DNA of 64,000 nt from the NCBI GenBank assembly GCA_963924555.1, contig OZ004583.1, forward strand, positions 6,834,582-6,898,581, written 5' to 3'. Below, piece after piece: positions 36,801-51,800 of the stretch. Both the position numbers and the translations under genes were made by a program. The DNA comes from Crambe crambe. Its lineage: Eukaryota; Porifera; Demospongiae; Poecilosclerida; Crambeidae. Numbering within the stretch: the first letter of the stretch is position 1; every line of letters begins with the position of its first letter. The notes beneath the pieces were generated by a model. That model saw only the letters and a list, made by a program, of their open reading frames with translations. It searched no databases and had not been told where the DNA came from.

Positions 36801-39800
36801 TTTCGTTTTATTTCTGCAATTCATTCTCTCAAGTCTTGCAAGTTACATAAAAGTTTCCAATCAGAGTGTAAGTTGCACTAGCTACCAGCTAAGAATTGAT
36901 TGTGATGTTAGCTAACTGTAATGAAATTTCTCCCCCAGAGTAGAGGATGGCTCATATGATAATTATCTCTTAATCGTACACCGAAGGCTATAGGGCTGAG
37001 GCTGTGTAAATAGCATAGAGACTGTAAACACCAAGAAGGCCACAGGCATAGTTATCAACTGCTTTAATCAGCAGTCCTAGCATTGTCCAGGAGAGCAATC
37101 TGATTGGTGAGCTCGGCAAAGATGAAATTATTAAATGCGTGGTCTAATGAGCCTGAAGGACTCAGTGAATAATTTACTACATCAGCTAGCTACATTGAAA
37201 ACGAAACTGCTGATTTTCACATACATGCACAGTTAGTGATTTCGTAGTGGAACCATTCTTGGTACTTGTAGTAATGATCACAGCCTGTGGAGTAGAATTG
37301 AGTGGTTGAGGATCATTCACTTGAGGGGAAGTAACTGGAGCTAGTTGAGAAGAAGCTGGTTGATAAAAATGTGATGGAGGTCGAACACCAGGACCATACA
37401 CCTGTATACCTGGGAGAAGGAAGGAGGGAGAGAGATGTTACTTTTTAAGTCTATAATGAACACATCACACAATCAGTCCTTTTAATATAAACCCATAACC
37501 TGGTGACCCTTTACCCACTCAGCACTCCTCATAACCCTATCATTTAGTAAGCATTAGGTGATCTTTAAATGTATCAATTGGAACTCTTATCTCTTATACA
37601 TACCACAGACTAATACAATGGGTACATTACTTAACTAGGGTATGTTTGTGTAACATAATTATTCAGTTGGCAAGCGAAGCAGTTGGTTAAAGTCATTTGT
37701 ACTTCAACTTCTTAGGCTAAGATATTGCAGGCTAAGATATTGCAGTGGTGGTGGCAGCTGCATACACAGAAAGCTGTACTAGGGCAATGTACAACATTTG
37801 AATCACAGTGAGTGACAAATACCTCACAGAATCATGTGGTATTCTACAAAAATTGCTACCTGGTGATGTTTTGGTGGACCGTGGCTTTGACATAATATCA
37901 GATAGTGTGGGGATGATGCAGGCTAGGCTGCATATTCCAGCTTTTACCAGGGGGGAAAGCCAGCTGGATGCATTGGAGGTGGAAAATACCTGCACAATTG
38001 CAAATGTGCGGATACACGTGGAACGTGTTATTGGGTGTAGTGTGTCAGAAATACAGTATTTTAAGAGGAACATTACCTATAGAATTTGTGTCTAAGAAAC
38101 CTAATCAAGATTATCCCCATATTGACAAGATTATTTGTGTGTGTTGCTGTCTTTGTAATGTGTGTGATTCTGTACAATGATATTATAATCAATAAGTGTG
38201 ATTCATAGTATTATTATTATAACTGATCACTTTGTTTCTTGACTCCTCGTGTGCACCCTCGTTTAAATTCTGGCAATAAACGACAGGTTGGGCAGTACCA
38301 GCAAACTTCACCACTCTCCTTGCATATCATCCAGCAACTCAATGGCGTTTCATTGGACTTCTGGGAATGCCGCACCTACATCAAAATGCTTGGGTGCACT
38401 CACTACAAAGAAATGGTAGCTATAACTTACTCTTCCAGTAACAATGATCCCCCCCTCCTTACTCCAAGCTTGCACATCCTTCACCCAACCATTCACAAAC
38501 TGATTATATGCCTCCAAGGACTTATAAGCCTTGTATTGCTTAGTGGTGAGGAAGCTAGTCTGCAGCACCAAGTAAGCCACAATGTCACTGGCTTCAACAT
38601 TTAATGATTAGGCAGGTTTACTGCAATAGCCAGACCTCTGCCTTGGCTAGTTGGGAGCAGGAAGGGATCAATATGAGAGTGTGAGTGGGGTCATACAGTC
38701 AATTAGTGAGAGAGAGTCTCAGATTTTTGTCTGGTGTGGAGCTGGAGGAGATGTGTGGTGTCCCTTGGCACAGAATGTAGTGTGAAACCCATCATAGCTC
38801 TCCTTAGTCACGGAAGAGAAAATACTTGGCTATCAATAGTGAGAATTATCACTAGTTTTCTCAAGTTTATGCATGGTCATAATTATTATACTCTTATCTT
38901 TACAAAGCGGCATGCTTAGCTATACTCAATTGTGGCACCATAAGGAAGTTAGCTCTTTCCTTGTTTGCAGCAATCTAAAAATGGAGCTATCGGAACATTG
39001 GAACTTGTTGCCGAAGCTTGTTCTCTGCTCTGACATGAAAAGCCCATGTATACCTCCAGTTGGCTGGCATAATAATAATGGAGACCAAGGGCAGGATATG
39101 AATGGCGATGAGTAATTAAGAATATAATTATTTCCTGATTCAGGATAATACATATTACACATAGCTATACATATCTAGAAAACAATCTACAGAGAACAAA
39201 AAATTTACAATAGTCTAGGTCAATAACACAGCCTATAGTCATTGCATAGCTATTATACTGTACTATTACAGTGTTGTTTCCTTCTTAGAAGAATCACCTA
39301 TGAAATTAAGATAGTGTGATAAGGATATTAGCTTGGCTCTAAGTATAAGGGCACCTTGGGGTCCTTATCATTACTTCAATTAACTCTCATAGCTACCTAT
39401 TGCTCATTATTATCCTAGCACGTAATTATAACTATGAGCTATAGCTAATACAGTTATAGTATAACCTTTCTTTATAGACTCCTTGTGGCAGTTAGGACAA
39501 ACCATTACAGTGCTTGCATAATATTGAAGATAGGCCTCATTTTTAGAGCATTTCTTGCAAACAACCTACAGAATGAGTTGTTTATACAATGATAAAACCA
39601 ATGAGTTGTTTATTATGTATAGCTAGTGATAAAAACAATGTACAGAATGAGTTGTTTGCACTATGATAACTCTAGCCAAAGGGAAGCCCCATAATGATAT
39701 AGCAAAGATTTCAGAAAATGTGGTACCAACCATGGATTATATAGGGTCTCAGCAAAACTCACCTTGCCACAAGCCCGACAGTACTCACGAGAAGTGACCT

Positions 39801-42800
39801 TTTTTTTGCAAGCATGACACACATTAGGACTATGTATATCCAGCTCTGGTGCTTCTGCTCCAAATGATACTGGAGTAGCTGTGGTCTAGAAATTAATGTA
39901 ACACTATTAGTTAGCTGCTGGATTACTAAGTATTGTAGCTCACACTCACAATATTGATACACACTACAATTCATATCCATAGCATCAAATGCAGTATTGA
40001 TAGGGTAAAATAATGTAAGACATAGACAGTGTCATTCCTGCCACCAAATTTCCCTGGGACCCCACATCAAGGTGCAACTGAATTAGGGGTCATTTCACTT
40101 ATACAATTCATAAATGCAAATCACCTCTTGTTGAGATTTCTCATTTTGACTGTTTGCCACAGATCTTGTGTCAGTGACTTCTACCTGATTGGTGTCATGG
40201 GGTGTTTCCTGCATAAAAATGAATGATTACTAAGCTACAGTCATGCTGAATCATAATCCTTTTTGAAAGTGCATGCATATACATACATACATACATACAA
40301 CATACATACATACCGTAGGGATAACTTTTGGTGGGGATAAAATTTTGGTAATTTGGTAATCAGTCTAACTATCAAAAAAATTTCTATTGAGATAAATTAA
40401 GCCACCATTTAGCTAGCTACTTGTAGAGATTGTTATTTTTGTTCATACATTCAACGTTAAGGCGCTTTAACTTCTGGTTCACTTTAGACTCCATCAATTT
40501 AAAAATCGCCACAATCGCGAAGAGGGCTATACCTGAAGCAAGTAGCTATGCAAACCAAGTGAAAATGGTTCAGCAGCTGTAAAGTCTGTAGATATTGTTG
40601 CACATGCGGAAAATATAATTGTACCATACCACCATAATTCTTCATCTGTATTGTCCTTTGGTGATTAACGAAAATAATTATTTTATCTCTGAATTCACTA
40701 TAAAAAATTAACAGTAGGCTTAAGTACAATTGTAGTGTTTCCCCAATAGGGGTTACCAAAATTTTATTGGCAAGCAAAATAACTCCCTTCCTACTAAGCT
40801 TGGACATCATTCTTGCAAACTGAAATAACTAAGCCACACTGACTAAAGGTTTTAAAAGAAATTTATTACTAGATGCAGTTCAAGGAAGTAGTTACTGAAT
40901 TATAAAGAGCTACGTGTCATACTATGAGAGAAAAAACATTGAAAGAGTGATTTAGGCTTGAGTACATGACTATAAAAAGTATGGAAACAAGGTGGGGTAG
41001 CTTGCTGGCTACTGCTAACTGTCACTGCATTTATGCTCTGCTAACTGTCATAAAATTGACATTAACCCTACATTGCTGCAAGGTGTAGATAATATGGCAG
41101 CAGCGATGTAGGGTTTATGTCAATTTTATGACAGTTAGCAGAGCATAAATAGTCCATGTAGCGATGTAGGATTTGTCAATTCTGTGACAGTTAGCAGAAC
41201 AAATGCCAGCAAGCTACCCACCTTGTTTTCATACTTTTTAGTCGTGTACTCAAGCCTACATCACTCTTTCATTTAGAAGAAATATTTTTCCTCTCATTAT
41301 TATTATTAGTAATGAGCATGCACGGGTATTTTGCATGTCAAGCCTAGTGCTACTGCACTCTCTGATAATTATTCTGTACCTTGGGTGTATTACCACTTTC
41401 TCCTTGAATTTTTTGTTCTTGTTTTTCGCTCTCCTTAGGCCCTCCATCCTACATAGGTTAAGAGGGGGGGTGGGTTCCTCCATAATACCCTTGATGATAA
41501 GCCTAACTATAACATAGTGCATCTAGCTTATTAATATTTAATCCTCGGCACGCATGCGCGAGCGAGGATTACGGTAGTCGTTCTGTCTGTGAGTGTCTGT
41601 CTGTTACCGCTTAATAAGCGAAGTAGTTTGTCTTGAGATCGAAACTAAAGTACCAACACGACTTAAATAGCATATTCTTTGAAACAAATGTGTGAAATTT
41701 ATGAAAATCCTTGGTTCACAGTATGTCGTTTTTTATACTTACACTAAGCTGTAGGATCTTTGTCAATTCGAACAGGTGTCATATACACGAGAACACGCAC
41801 AGAAAGATACTGGTAGGTTACTTTACACGAGCTATTATAGCAAGATTAAAGCAACAAAGCCTCGAGCTAGCTCTAGCTCTATGATGCATGGTGGGCAGAG
41901 CTTCCTACGTATATGCAGCGCGGCGCGGCACAGCGCAGGCGGGGCCGGCTGGTGTGCGCATGTACACACACTGAATTCTTAATACAGGGTAAGTCTGAAT
42001 ACCTGAGGTTACTTCAAAAGGAAGAGGAGTTTCAAGCTCAAACTTGATACACATAAACTACTCCTATTGCTCTACAACTCTTGAAGATCAAGCTTGAGGT
42101 TAGCTAACTCTGAATAATACCCTTGATTTTGTAACTTCCTAAAACTTACTGGAGATTGTCAGCAGAATCAGACAATGATGAGCGATTGATCTAGCCCTCT
42201 GAAGGTGGCACTAGGGATGAAGTTTTGAAAAGCAAGTTGTAAGGCTAAGCAGCTTTATGCTTTGTGTGGCCACAACAATCATTCGGAATCACCTCAACCC
42301 ACCAATTTTTGAGTGCCTTTATTCTTAGCTCTATAATAAATTATCCACAATAATGAAACTTTCACTGCTAGTTAGAGAAAAGATTCAATATTTATCTGCA
42401 CTTTATAGCGTGTTTCTATCTGCTCCCAGTCAGAAATAAGAACCATTTTCCTGAAAAAGTATTCAGAATTACCCTGACTTACCTTACTAGACTATGTAGT
42501 CTAGTATACCTGGATACCATGCATCGTGATTGCTACTGAGAGGAGTTTGACTGCTAGCTGGTTTAACTGTGAGTTTTGGTTTCAAATCAGACCCAGAAAT
42601 CCATGAGATGCGATATCTCACAGAGAAGATTATCTTGTGACAAGTCTGATCCATCATTTAGCTCATCTTACTTGCAACAAGGCTAACTCATTCATTGCAC
42701 CATCACCGGCACCCATTATTTTGTGATCATCTTGTGACAAGTGTGACCTTTTTACCATTACTCATTATTCACCCATTCACTTATCACCATTACCCATTAT

Positions 42801-45800
42801 GTTGTTGATCATCTTGTGACAAGTCTGACCTTGTCACCGTTACTCATTATTCATTAATTTTTGCTCCATGTAATGTGCAATAAATTATGTGATGTAATGA
42901 TAACGCCGAGGATTCAGCACTACTGTGCTTTCATTTTCTTAGTAGTTAGTTAATGACAGTTAAACACTATGCCCATGTTCCAACTTTGTGCATTTGAGAT
43001 TATGTTCACTGATGTGGCATACTGAAATGGGTGAGCAAAGCATTAATTTCGCTGAAATAATTAGCAGCTTACGCTAACTAAGTGAGAAATAAAATGGAGC
43101 AAGCTTGTGCTGGCAAAAAAATGCAGCAGTGATTGACCTTTGACCCTAGTGCAGAAATGCTGTTTGTGTATGCTCAAATCTGTCAATGTAGCTCATATGA
43201 CATGCAATTGTTACATGCTCCTGAGATATGTTAAGTCAACAGAACAACGTGATTGGAAGAAAATGTGCATTTGATTCCAATAGCTACTATCCTGAAGCAG
43301 CACAGTATTTTAAAAAGAGTCCTGATTAAAAAGTTGTCTTATAAATGTTTTAATAACTTCATTAAGAATTCAATAGAACACGTTCTTATATAGCTACGCT
43401 TGTTATCTAGACAACGCACATGCATACACCTATGGATATGCATGTGTGTTGTCTAGATAGCTATATAAGAACGTTTCTGTGTGCATTTTTGTATCACGTT
43501 GATGTAAGCTAATTTTATTTCTGTGTGCATTTTTGTATCACCCTGATGAAGGCTAGAGTATTCTGGTTGAAACGTTGGTGGTTTGTTTCATAAGCTAATT
43601 TTATGAGAACTAATTCTATTGAATTTTTATCATGTTAGCTGAGAAAAATAAGCAGAACTTCAATAAGCATGCATTGAATGGATAGAGAATGTGAAGTATA
43701 AGAGATTCATAGAAACTCACCTTTTGAGGTTGCTTAGTGGTGGTAGATCTTGCGGGGCCACTACCTGTTGATTCAGAACTGGGTGGGTCATGGGGTACTT
43801 TCTGAATAAAAAAATGATGTCACGCTAACCATATCCATGGCAAATCATATTGACACAAATGGGAGTGAAGTAAGGATAGTTAGTTGGGTGATGTGGGTGT
43901 GGTGATTGAAAAGTAATAACTCTATTCATGAACCCTACACACCGCTATCTACTTGTTTTTCGTTTCAAATAATTTTCCCTTTACAGTGGCTGTGTGGGGA
44001 CATCAAGATGACCACTAGGTTTAGTTACCATAGGATTCTCAGATCTTGTGCCACTATCTGTTGGATTGGGTGGGTCATGGGGTACTTCCTGTATGCTAGC
44101 CATATCCACCATGCCAAAAATCAAATCATAATGTGTCTGCTGAATCAAATCTTAATGCTGTTTATAAAAAGGGTAGCTCTATAGTAATTAGTTTGTACTT
44201 CATGATCACATAGTATACTATATTTATCCCTAAACTCTAATAGTGCACTGCTATAAGGGGAACATTTTAAAAGTTATGCCCACAATAACCAGTTATGTTG
44301 ATTACTGAAAAGGTAATGACATACTTCTTTAGTCTCGGACTCTTCAGTCACAGTGTTAGGAACTATTTTGATACCTGCATATGGAATGGCAGAACAATAG
44401 CCAGCTAGCTAGAAAGTTGTCATTTTACCTTGATTCTTGCAAATATCATAACAGAGATAACAGACCCTCTGTGCTTTCTTTGGTTCATATGGAAGGTAGG
44501 CCTCATTTCGAGAGCATGGTGAGCAAACACACTATGAAAATACGTAAAGTGAAAGAAGCACATAATTATAGTTAGCACTGATATTATTATTTCAATACTT
44601 TGCCTGTACAGATAGATGTCTGCAGCCATCATGCATCTGGATCTCAGTCATCAGTTTTCTTATGAAAGAGAGGCTTTCTCAAAGATGGAACAATGAGAGA
44701 AGTCTTCAGATGATCAGAGAGAGGTTAAGGTCAAAATTGCATGTCCAAAGAAGCTCAAATTTCAGTATTACCTTTGGATGCTATTGGCTATTCAGAATTT
44801 GTATAGCTAGAAAACTACGAGATCCAGACTAATGGCAGGGCCAATCATATAACAAGTAGACATTACTGTACAACTAGCAAGTAGGTAAAACTTAAATTAT
44901 CAATAGTAATAAGGGTGCCGATACATCCTACCCACAGTTGCTATGGAAACTAACTTTAGAGACGTTTCTCATACTAAAATAGTATTACACATGCCTGCCT
45001 CATATACCAACTTTCATAGAGAGATTAAAAACAAGACTTACCTTGCCACATGCCCGGCAGTGATGACGTTTGAACTTTCTAATTGGATTTTTCTTACAGA
45101 CCTCACACACTTCAGTATCTGAATTCCATGTAGGTTCTTCAGTTGCGAATTTTTTTTCAGTAATCTACAACAAAATTAATAGAGTGAATTATAATAATTA
45201 TAGGCACATGCATTACTGTGGTGTGCTTCAATTGAATTACAATAATTTCATTCTGGGTGGGCATTATACAAACATGGAGGATTATAGCAGGCAGTGATGT
45301 AGGGATTATTATTGAAGGCAGCATAATTTTGATGTTTTTCATAGAAACTGCTATAGGTAAAAAAAATACAGACTAACACTACATGGCCTTTTACATATTT
45401 TTTCCCTTCACTTGTGTGTACATAAATACATAAAGGATTTATTCTTAAATAAAAAGAAAAGTAGGGATGGCTGTGTGCGGTTCAAAAAAGTTCAGCAACA
45501 AGAGAGTGAACTTCAGTCAAGTAACTCCTTACCTATCACCAATATTACCAAGCTACGAGCTACTTCACTCCCTTTATATCTCATCTTGGCCTGTCATGGG
45601 AGTGAAGTAGGAATAGTTAGCTCATAGTTTGGTAATATTGGTGATGGGTAAGGGGTTACTTGACTGAAGTTCACTCTCTTGTTGCTGAATTTTTTGAACC
45701 GCACACAGCCATCCCTACTTTTCTTTTTTATTTAAGAATAAATATTTTTCCTTTATTTGTTCATCATCTTTTTGATATTATTTTATTATAGGCAACTGGA

Positions 45801-48800
45801 TGTTGTGATCCTGCTCTATTATTTTATTATAGGCACATTTTTTTCTGGATCGATCGATCGTGTAATCCTAAAGTTCATGTATTGTAGCTATGTAGTTCAG
45901 TGGAGGTTTCATCATAATATTGTATGAGCTGAAATGAATCTGATCTGGAAGGACTAATGCTATCTATACAGTTTATAATAAGATTGCCATTGACCTAATT
46001 TGTATATAGCCTTTACTGATATGTACCTGATATTCTGTTGCATCAAGGTTTGATTCATAACCAGACTAGTAGTACCTAGGGTTTACGTTTTGAGCATCGA
46101 GAGCTCACCAACATCAAGAGAGAAAGCTAATTCAGTTGCGAGGTCAAGGTCCAAGAATCACATGTACGGGGGTGGGGCATAAAAATGTCTGCATCGTTGT
46201 AGGTTGAAAGCTAACAAGTTGGAAAATGACTTGCTGTTTTTGAATATGTCAAGTTAAAGGTAAAGGATTATAGCGCATCCCTACATCTTTTTCATTTAAC
46301 GAAATGCTTTTTCCCTTACTTGTTCCTGGTCTTTTTTCCCTCTCTTTTATGGTTTTAGCTATGTATAGAGTTCATTCTTCTGTGTATGCAGGGACAGATG
46401 AAAGAAGAGTAGTTCTCCAATAGCATACAACGAGTCAAGGTGTTGTGTCATTGTTGAGCTATACTTGGAGGTCGAAGATGCTGAAATAGAGTCTACCGTG
46501 GTGAATCTAAATCCCCGAGTCGATACAGTAGTCTATCATCATTATCTAGAGCATAGATAATCTATACTAAGCTAGTTAGCTAGCTAGCTAGAGATAGCTG
46601 AGTAATATTATAATTTCGTGTGATGAACTCTGGACCTTGTATGTTCAACACCTCTGTTTGTATGTTTGTAACCTAATTATCATTTCTGTGTGTTAAGTTT
46701 AAAAATTGTATCATTCTCTGTGTGCTTGTGAATCTTTGTCTGTGTTAATCTGTAACTCTTTGATGTGTTCTAGAGTGGTAGTGACTTGGTATAAAAAGGA
46801 CAGATGTAGATGAATAGAGAGCTCTTGTTTCGTTTTTGTTTGTGTGTCATACTGAAACTCTACTTCTACTATTAATATTTTACTGATATTTGACTTCTGC
46901 ATCGCGTCCTGACAGGCGACTTTATCACACTTGGTGGCAGCGGTGGGATTAATCGAAGACAGTTGTTTGTCCGAGATCCACGAGAGAGAGGTGCATGTCG
47001 AAGACTAGGACAGGAAGAGTCTACAGAGCAGAGTCAGAAAACAGTGTTGAACAAGAAACAGAGAGTGGTGAAAGAGAAGATCTAGAAGTGATGGCTGAAA
47101 CAGGAGCTGGAATGACGGAGCTATACTACAGATGCTGTTGGAGGATCGTCGAAAGCGTGACGAGGAAGCAGCAGCGAGAGCTAGAGAGCGAGAAGAAGAG
47201 AATCGGAGACGAGAACGAGAGAGAACCGAAGAGCAGGAGCGTCGGGAGAGAGAGAACGAGCAGCGAGTGAGGCTAATGCAAGAACAGATCGAGATGATGA
47301 AGACTTGGATGGACCGAAGCCAGATTCAGGAGGAAGCGAGGACCAAGCAGGCAGAAGATCTACGACACTTGACGCTATCAAAGCTGACAGACACAGAAGA
47401 GATTGAGGCATATCTGACCACCTTTGAACGGATGATGAAAGCGTTTGAGGTCAAGAGGGAGAAGTGGGTCTTCAAGTTGGCTCCTCAGCTCACCGGGAAG
47501 GCACAGCAGGCCTTCGCAGCGATGAATCCAGAGAATACTGCCGACTACGCTGAGGTGAAGAAAGCCATTCTACGACGCTACGATATCAGCGAGGAAACCT
47601 ATCGTCAGCGCTTCCGGACTGCAAAGAAGGCAGAGGGGGAGGCATACTTGGAGCTGGCAACAAGACTGAGAGATCTACTTGAGAAGTGGACGGCTAGCTG
47701 TACCACACTATATAGAGGCACTCAAGGAGAAGATCGTGGTGGAACAATTGTTGGAGACGATGCCAAGGGACCTGAGGATATGGATCAACGACAGGAAGCC
47801 CACAACCGGAGAAGAAGCAGGAAAACTGGCAGACAGCTACATCCATTCCCGTCGACTAGAGTCCAAGGATCCATCAAGGGAGACAAATCGATCCAGTAGT
47901 GAGTCAGAAGTAACCAGAAGATGCCACTATTGCAAAAAGAAGGGTCATCTTGCCAAAGAATGCAGGAAGGCGATAGCTGACAAAGCCAATGAGAGTGGGG
48001 CCAGCAAGCTGAAGACAGAGAAGAGCAAAATCAGGTGCTACAACTGCCAGGAGATGGGACATATTGCAGCAAAATGCCCTAGCAAGCCAGCACTCTTTAC
48101 TGAAGTTGATGAAATCGTGTACATGAATGGAGATGTAGAAGCAAGTCAACCTGTGGATCCTAGGATCACAAGGTCCGGCACCATAGAAGGCAAGACCGTG
48201 GAAGACATCGTCCTTGACACTGGCTGTGCCCGAACGATGGTGAGGAGAGACCTTGTACCTCAGAAGACTGAAGTAGGCTGTGTTCGCATCCGATGTGCTC
48301 ATGGAGATACCAGAGAATACCCCCTTTCCAGTATTGAGATTGGAATCGGTGAAGCAAAATTTCAGGTGGAAGCAGCAGTCTCTAAGCAGCTTGCCAGAAC
48401 CAGTACTGCTTGGGCGGGATGTGCCAGGCCTGATCGACATGTTGCAGAGTCACCAGAAGGAGGACTTGACATTCCAGACAGAAGAAGCCCTTGCTGTAGT
48501 GACCAGATCACAAGCTAGGAGATTGGAAGAAGACAGATTGGAGCAGGAGAGGAAACAGCAGGAAGTAGGAGCCAAGCCAAACCCCATGGAATTCGAGACA
48601 GCTACAGATATGTCTGACCAGGAGATTGTCATGGACACACCTGTCAACCAGGAAATGGAGAAGCCAGTAGGTGCTGAGATGGATCCAGATCTCTTCATCA
48701 ATGTGAAGGAGCGTCCTCAGTTGTCTAGGAGAGAGAAACGTCAGCAGAGACATCAAATGGCCCAGGTGAACCAGACACACCCCCTTGACCTCTCAACCAG

Positions 48801-51800
48801 TGAACTCAGGAAAATGCAGCAAGAAGATGTGACCCTAGAGGATATCAGAGCAAAGGTCAGAAACCCTACCAAGATGACCAGGAGAGTCTTCTACGAGGAG
48901 AATGGTCTTCTCTACCAACAGTGGACACCACCTCAGGGTGACGAGAACACCACCATTCAGCAGCTAGTACTACCAGAACCATGTCGCAGTGTTGTGATGT
49001 CACTTGCTCATCACATTCCGATGGCCGGCCACATGGGTCAACGGAAGACAGTGGAACGAATCCTTCAACGATTCTATTGGCCAACAGTGTTTGAAGATGT
49101 GAAGCAGCTATGCCAGACGTGCAGTGAGTGCCAGAAGACAGCAGTGGGGAAGAAGCAGCGTGCACCAATGGTTCCTCTACCCATCATCTGGGAGCCCTTT
49201 GAACGCATCGCCATGGACATCGTGGGTCCCCTTCCTCGCAGTCAAGCTGGAAACAGGTACATACTTGTAATTTGTGACTACAGTACGAGGTACCCTGAAG
49301 CTATTCCATTACGAGCCATAGATGCTGAGCATGTGGCTAAAGAGCTTATGGTATTCTTTACGAGGGTAGGCATTCCCCGAGAGATCTTGACGGATCAGGG
49401 TGCAAATTTTACATCTGGCCTGTTAGCTGAACTCTATCGTCTGTTAAAGATCCAACCCATTAAGACCAGCCCCTACCACCCCCAAACTGATGGGTTGGTC
49501 GAGAGATTCAACCAAACTCTCAAGGCCATGTTGCGTAAGACAGCAACTGAGGAGGGAAAAGATTGGGACCAGTTAATTCCATACCTCTTATTTGCCTATC
49601 GGGAGGTTCCCCAAATGTCTACAGGGTTCTCCCCTTTTGAGTTGATGTATGGCAGGCAAGTGCGAGGGCCCTTAGACGTCCTCAAGGAGACATGGGAAGC
49701 CAGCAAGAAGTCCACCAAGAGTGTTGTGTCTTACGTTCTGACAATTCAAGAGAAGCTCACCAAGATGTCTGAGTTAGCCAGTGAGAACCTTGCAAGAGCT
49801 CAGTCAACCCAGAAGAAGTGGTATGACCGCAATGCACGAGAGAGGAAGCTACAAGTGGAAGATAATGTGTTAGTCCTCCTACCTTCCTCGACCAACAAGC
49901 TACTAGCAAAATGGCAGGGTCCGTACCCTGTGAAGAAAGTCATCTCACCAGTGACTTACGAGGTTGATATGTTTGACCACAAGAAGCGGCGAAGAGTATT
50001 CCACATCAACATGCTACAGAAATGGAACACTCCCACAGTTCGAAATCTCTGGGCGGAGGAGGAGACAGAGAGGGGAGGAGACACCACTGATGACATCCCA
50101 TTGTGGAAAGATAGTGAAGATTCCATGAAGGAAGTTGTACTGGATGAGCAGTTAAATGAAGAACAGCAACAAGACCTTCGTCAGTTGACAGCTGAATTCA
50201 CTGAAGTCATGAGTAACACACCAGGAAAGACTGATGTTATCGAGCATGACATTGAGACTGGAACAGCACGTCCAATCCGATTGCCACCTTACCGTCTATC
50301 ACATGCGTATCGAGATACAGTCAAGAAAGAGATCTCAGAAATGCTAGAACATGGTGTGATCGAACCATCTACTAGTGAGTGGTCTGCCCCGATTGTATTG
50401 GTGAAGAAAAAGGATGGTACCATTCGATTTTGTGTAGACTATTGACGACTGAATGGAATATCTGAAGCAGATGCATATCCGATGCCACGCATTGATGAGA
50501 TGATTGACCAGCTTGGACGAGCCAAATTCATCACCACTTTGGATCTGACCAAAGGGTACTGGCAGGTACCCCTCACCAAAGGAGCCCAGACAAAGTCAGC
50601 GTTTGCAACACCCTTCGGACTGTATCAATTCAAGGTCATGCCCTTTGGCCTTCAAGGAGCTCCAGCAACCTTTCAACGACTAATGGACCGGGTACTACAG
50701 GGACTGGAAGATTTCTCAGCTGCATATCTAGACGATGTTGTCATCTATAGTACCAGCTGGAAAGACCACCTCACACATCTACGACAGGTGCTAAAGCGAT
50801 TGCAAGATGCCGGCCTCACACTGAAGCTCCGGAAGTGTCAGTTTGGGATGGCCCATTGTGTGTACTTGGGTCATGTTGTTGGGAGCGGAGTGGTGAAACC
50901 AGAAGGAACCAAACTGGATGCAGTCAGCTCATTCCCAAGACCAGAAACCAAGAAGGAAGTTCGTTGTTTCCTGGGACTGACAGGTTATTACAGGAGATTC
51001 ATCAAAGACTTCGCTTCCACTGCAGCTCCTCTGTCAGATCTTACCCGCAAAAATGCACCATCCAATGTGGAATGGACACCAGCATGTGAAAAAGCCTTTC
51101 AGATGTTGAAGAAACAGATGTGCTCCCAGCCAGTGCTACACAACCCAGATTTTTCCAAGAGTTTCATCCTCCAAACAGATGCATCCAATCGAGGAGTGGG
51201 GGCAGTTCTCAGCCAAGTCGACGAGGGTGGAGATGAACATCCAATCGGATTCTTCAGTCGGAAACTTCTTCCCCGAGAAGAGCACTATTCAACGGTGGAG
51301 AAAGAGTGTCTGGCCATTAAGCTAGCTGTGGAAGCTTTTCGAGTCTACCTCTTAGGACGTCACTTTGTAATCCAGACAGACCATCACTCCTTGGAATGGA
51401 TGGAGCGGATGAAGGAGAATAACAACCGTCTGACCCGTTGGAGCTTGGCCTTACAGCCATTCAACTTTACCATTCGTTATCGGAAAGGCAAGGATAACCA
51501 AAATGCTGATGCCCTCTCACGTTTACCAATTCCGACATGAATGTCGCAGGGGAAGGGAAATCTGGACCTTGTATGTTCAACACCTCTGTTTGTATGTTTG
51601 TAACCTAATTATCATTTCTGTGTGTTAAGTTTAAAAATTGTATCATTCTCTGTGTGCTTGTGAATCTTTGTCTGTGTTAATCTGTAACTCTTTGATGTGT
51701 TCTAGAGTGGTAGTGACTTGGTATAAAAAGGACAGATGTAGATGAATAGAGAGCTCTTGTTTCGTTTTTGTTTGTGTGTCATACTGAAACTCTACTTCTA

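Noticed and set aside
46711-46902. 63-codon minus frame, identical at 51,643-51,834
   Set aside because: Antisense frame inside the LTRs; identity reflects LTR identity, not coding.
48450-49168. Minus-strand frames opposite the LTR element's coding part
   Set aside because: Shadow frames of the gag-pol region.
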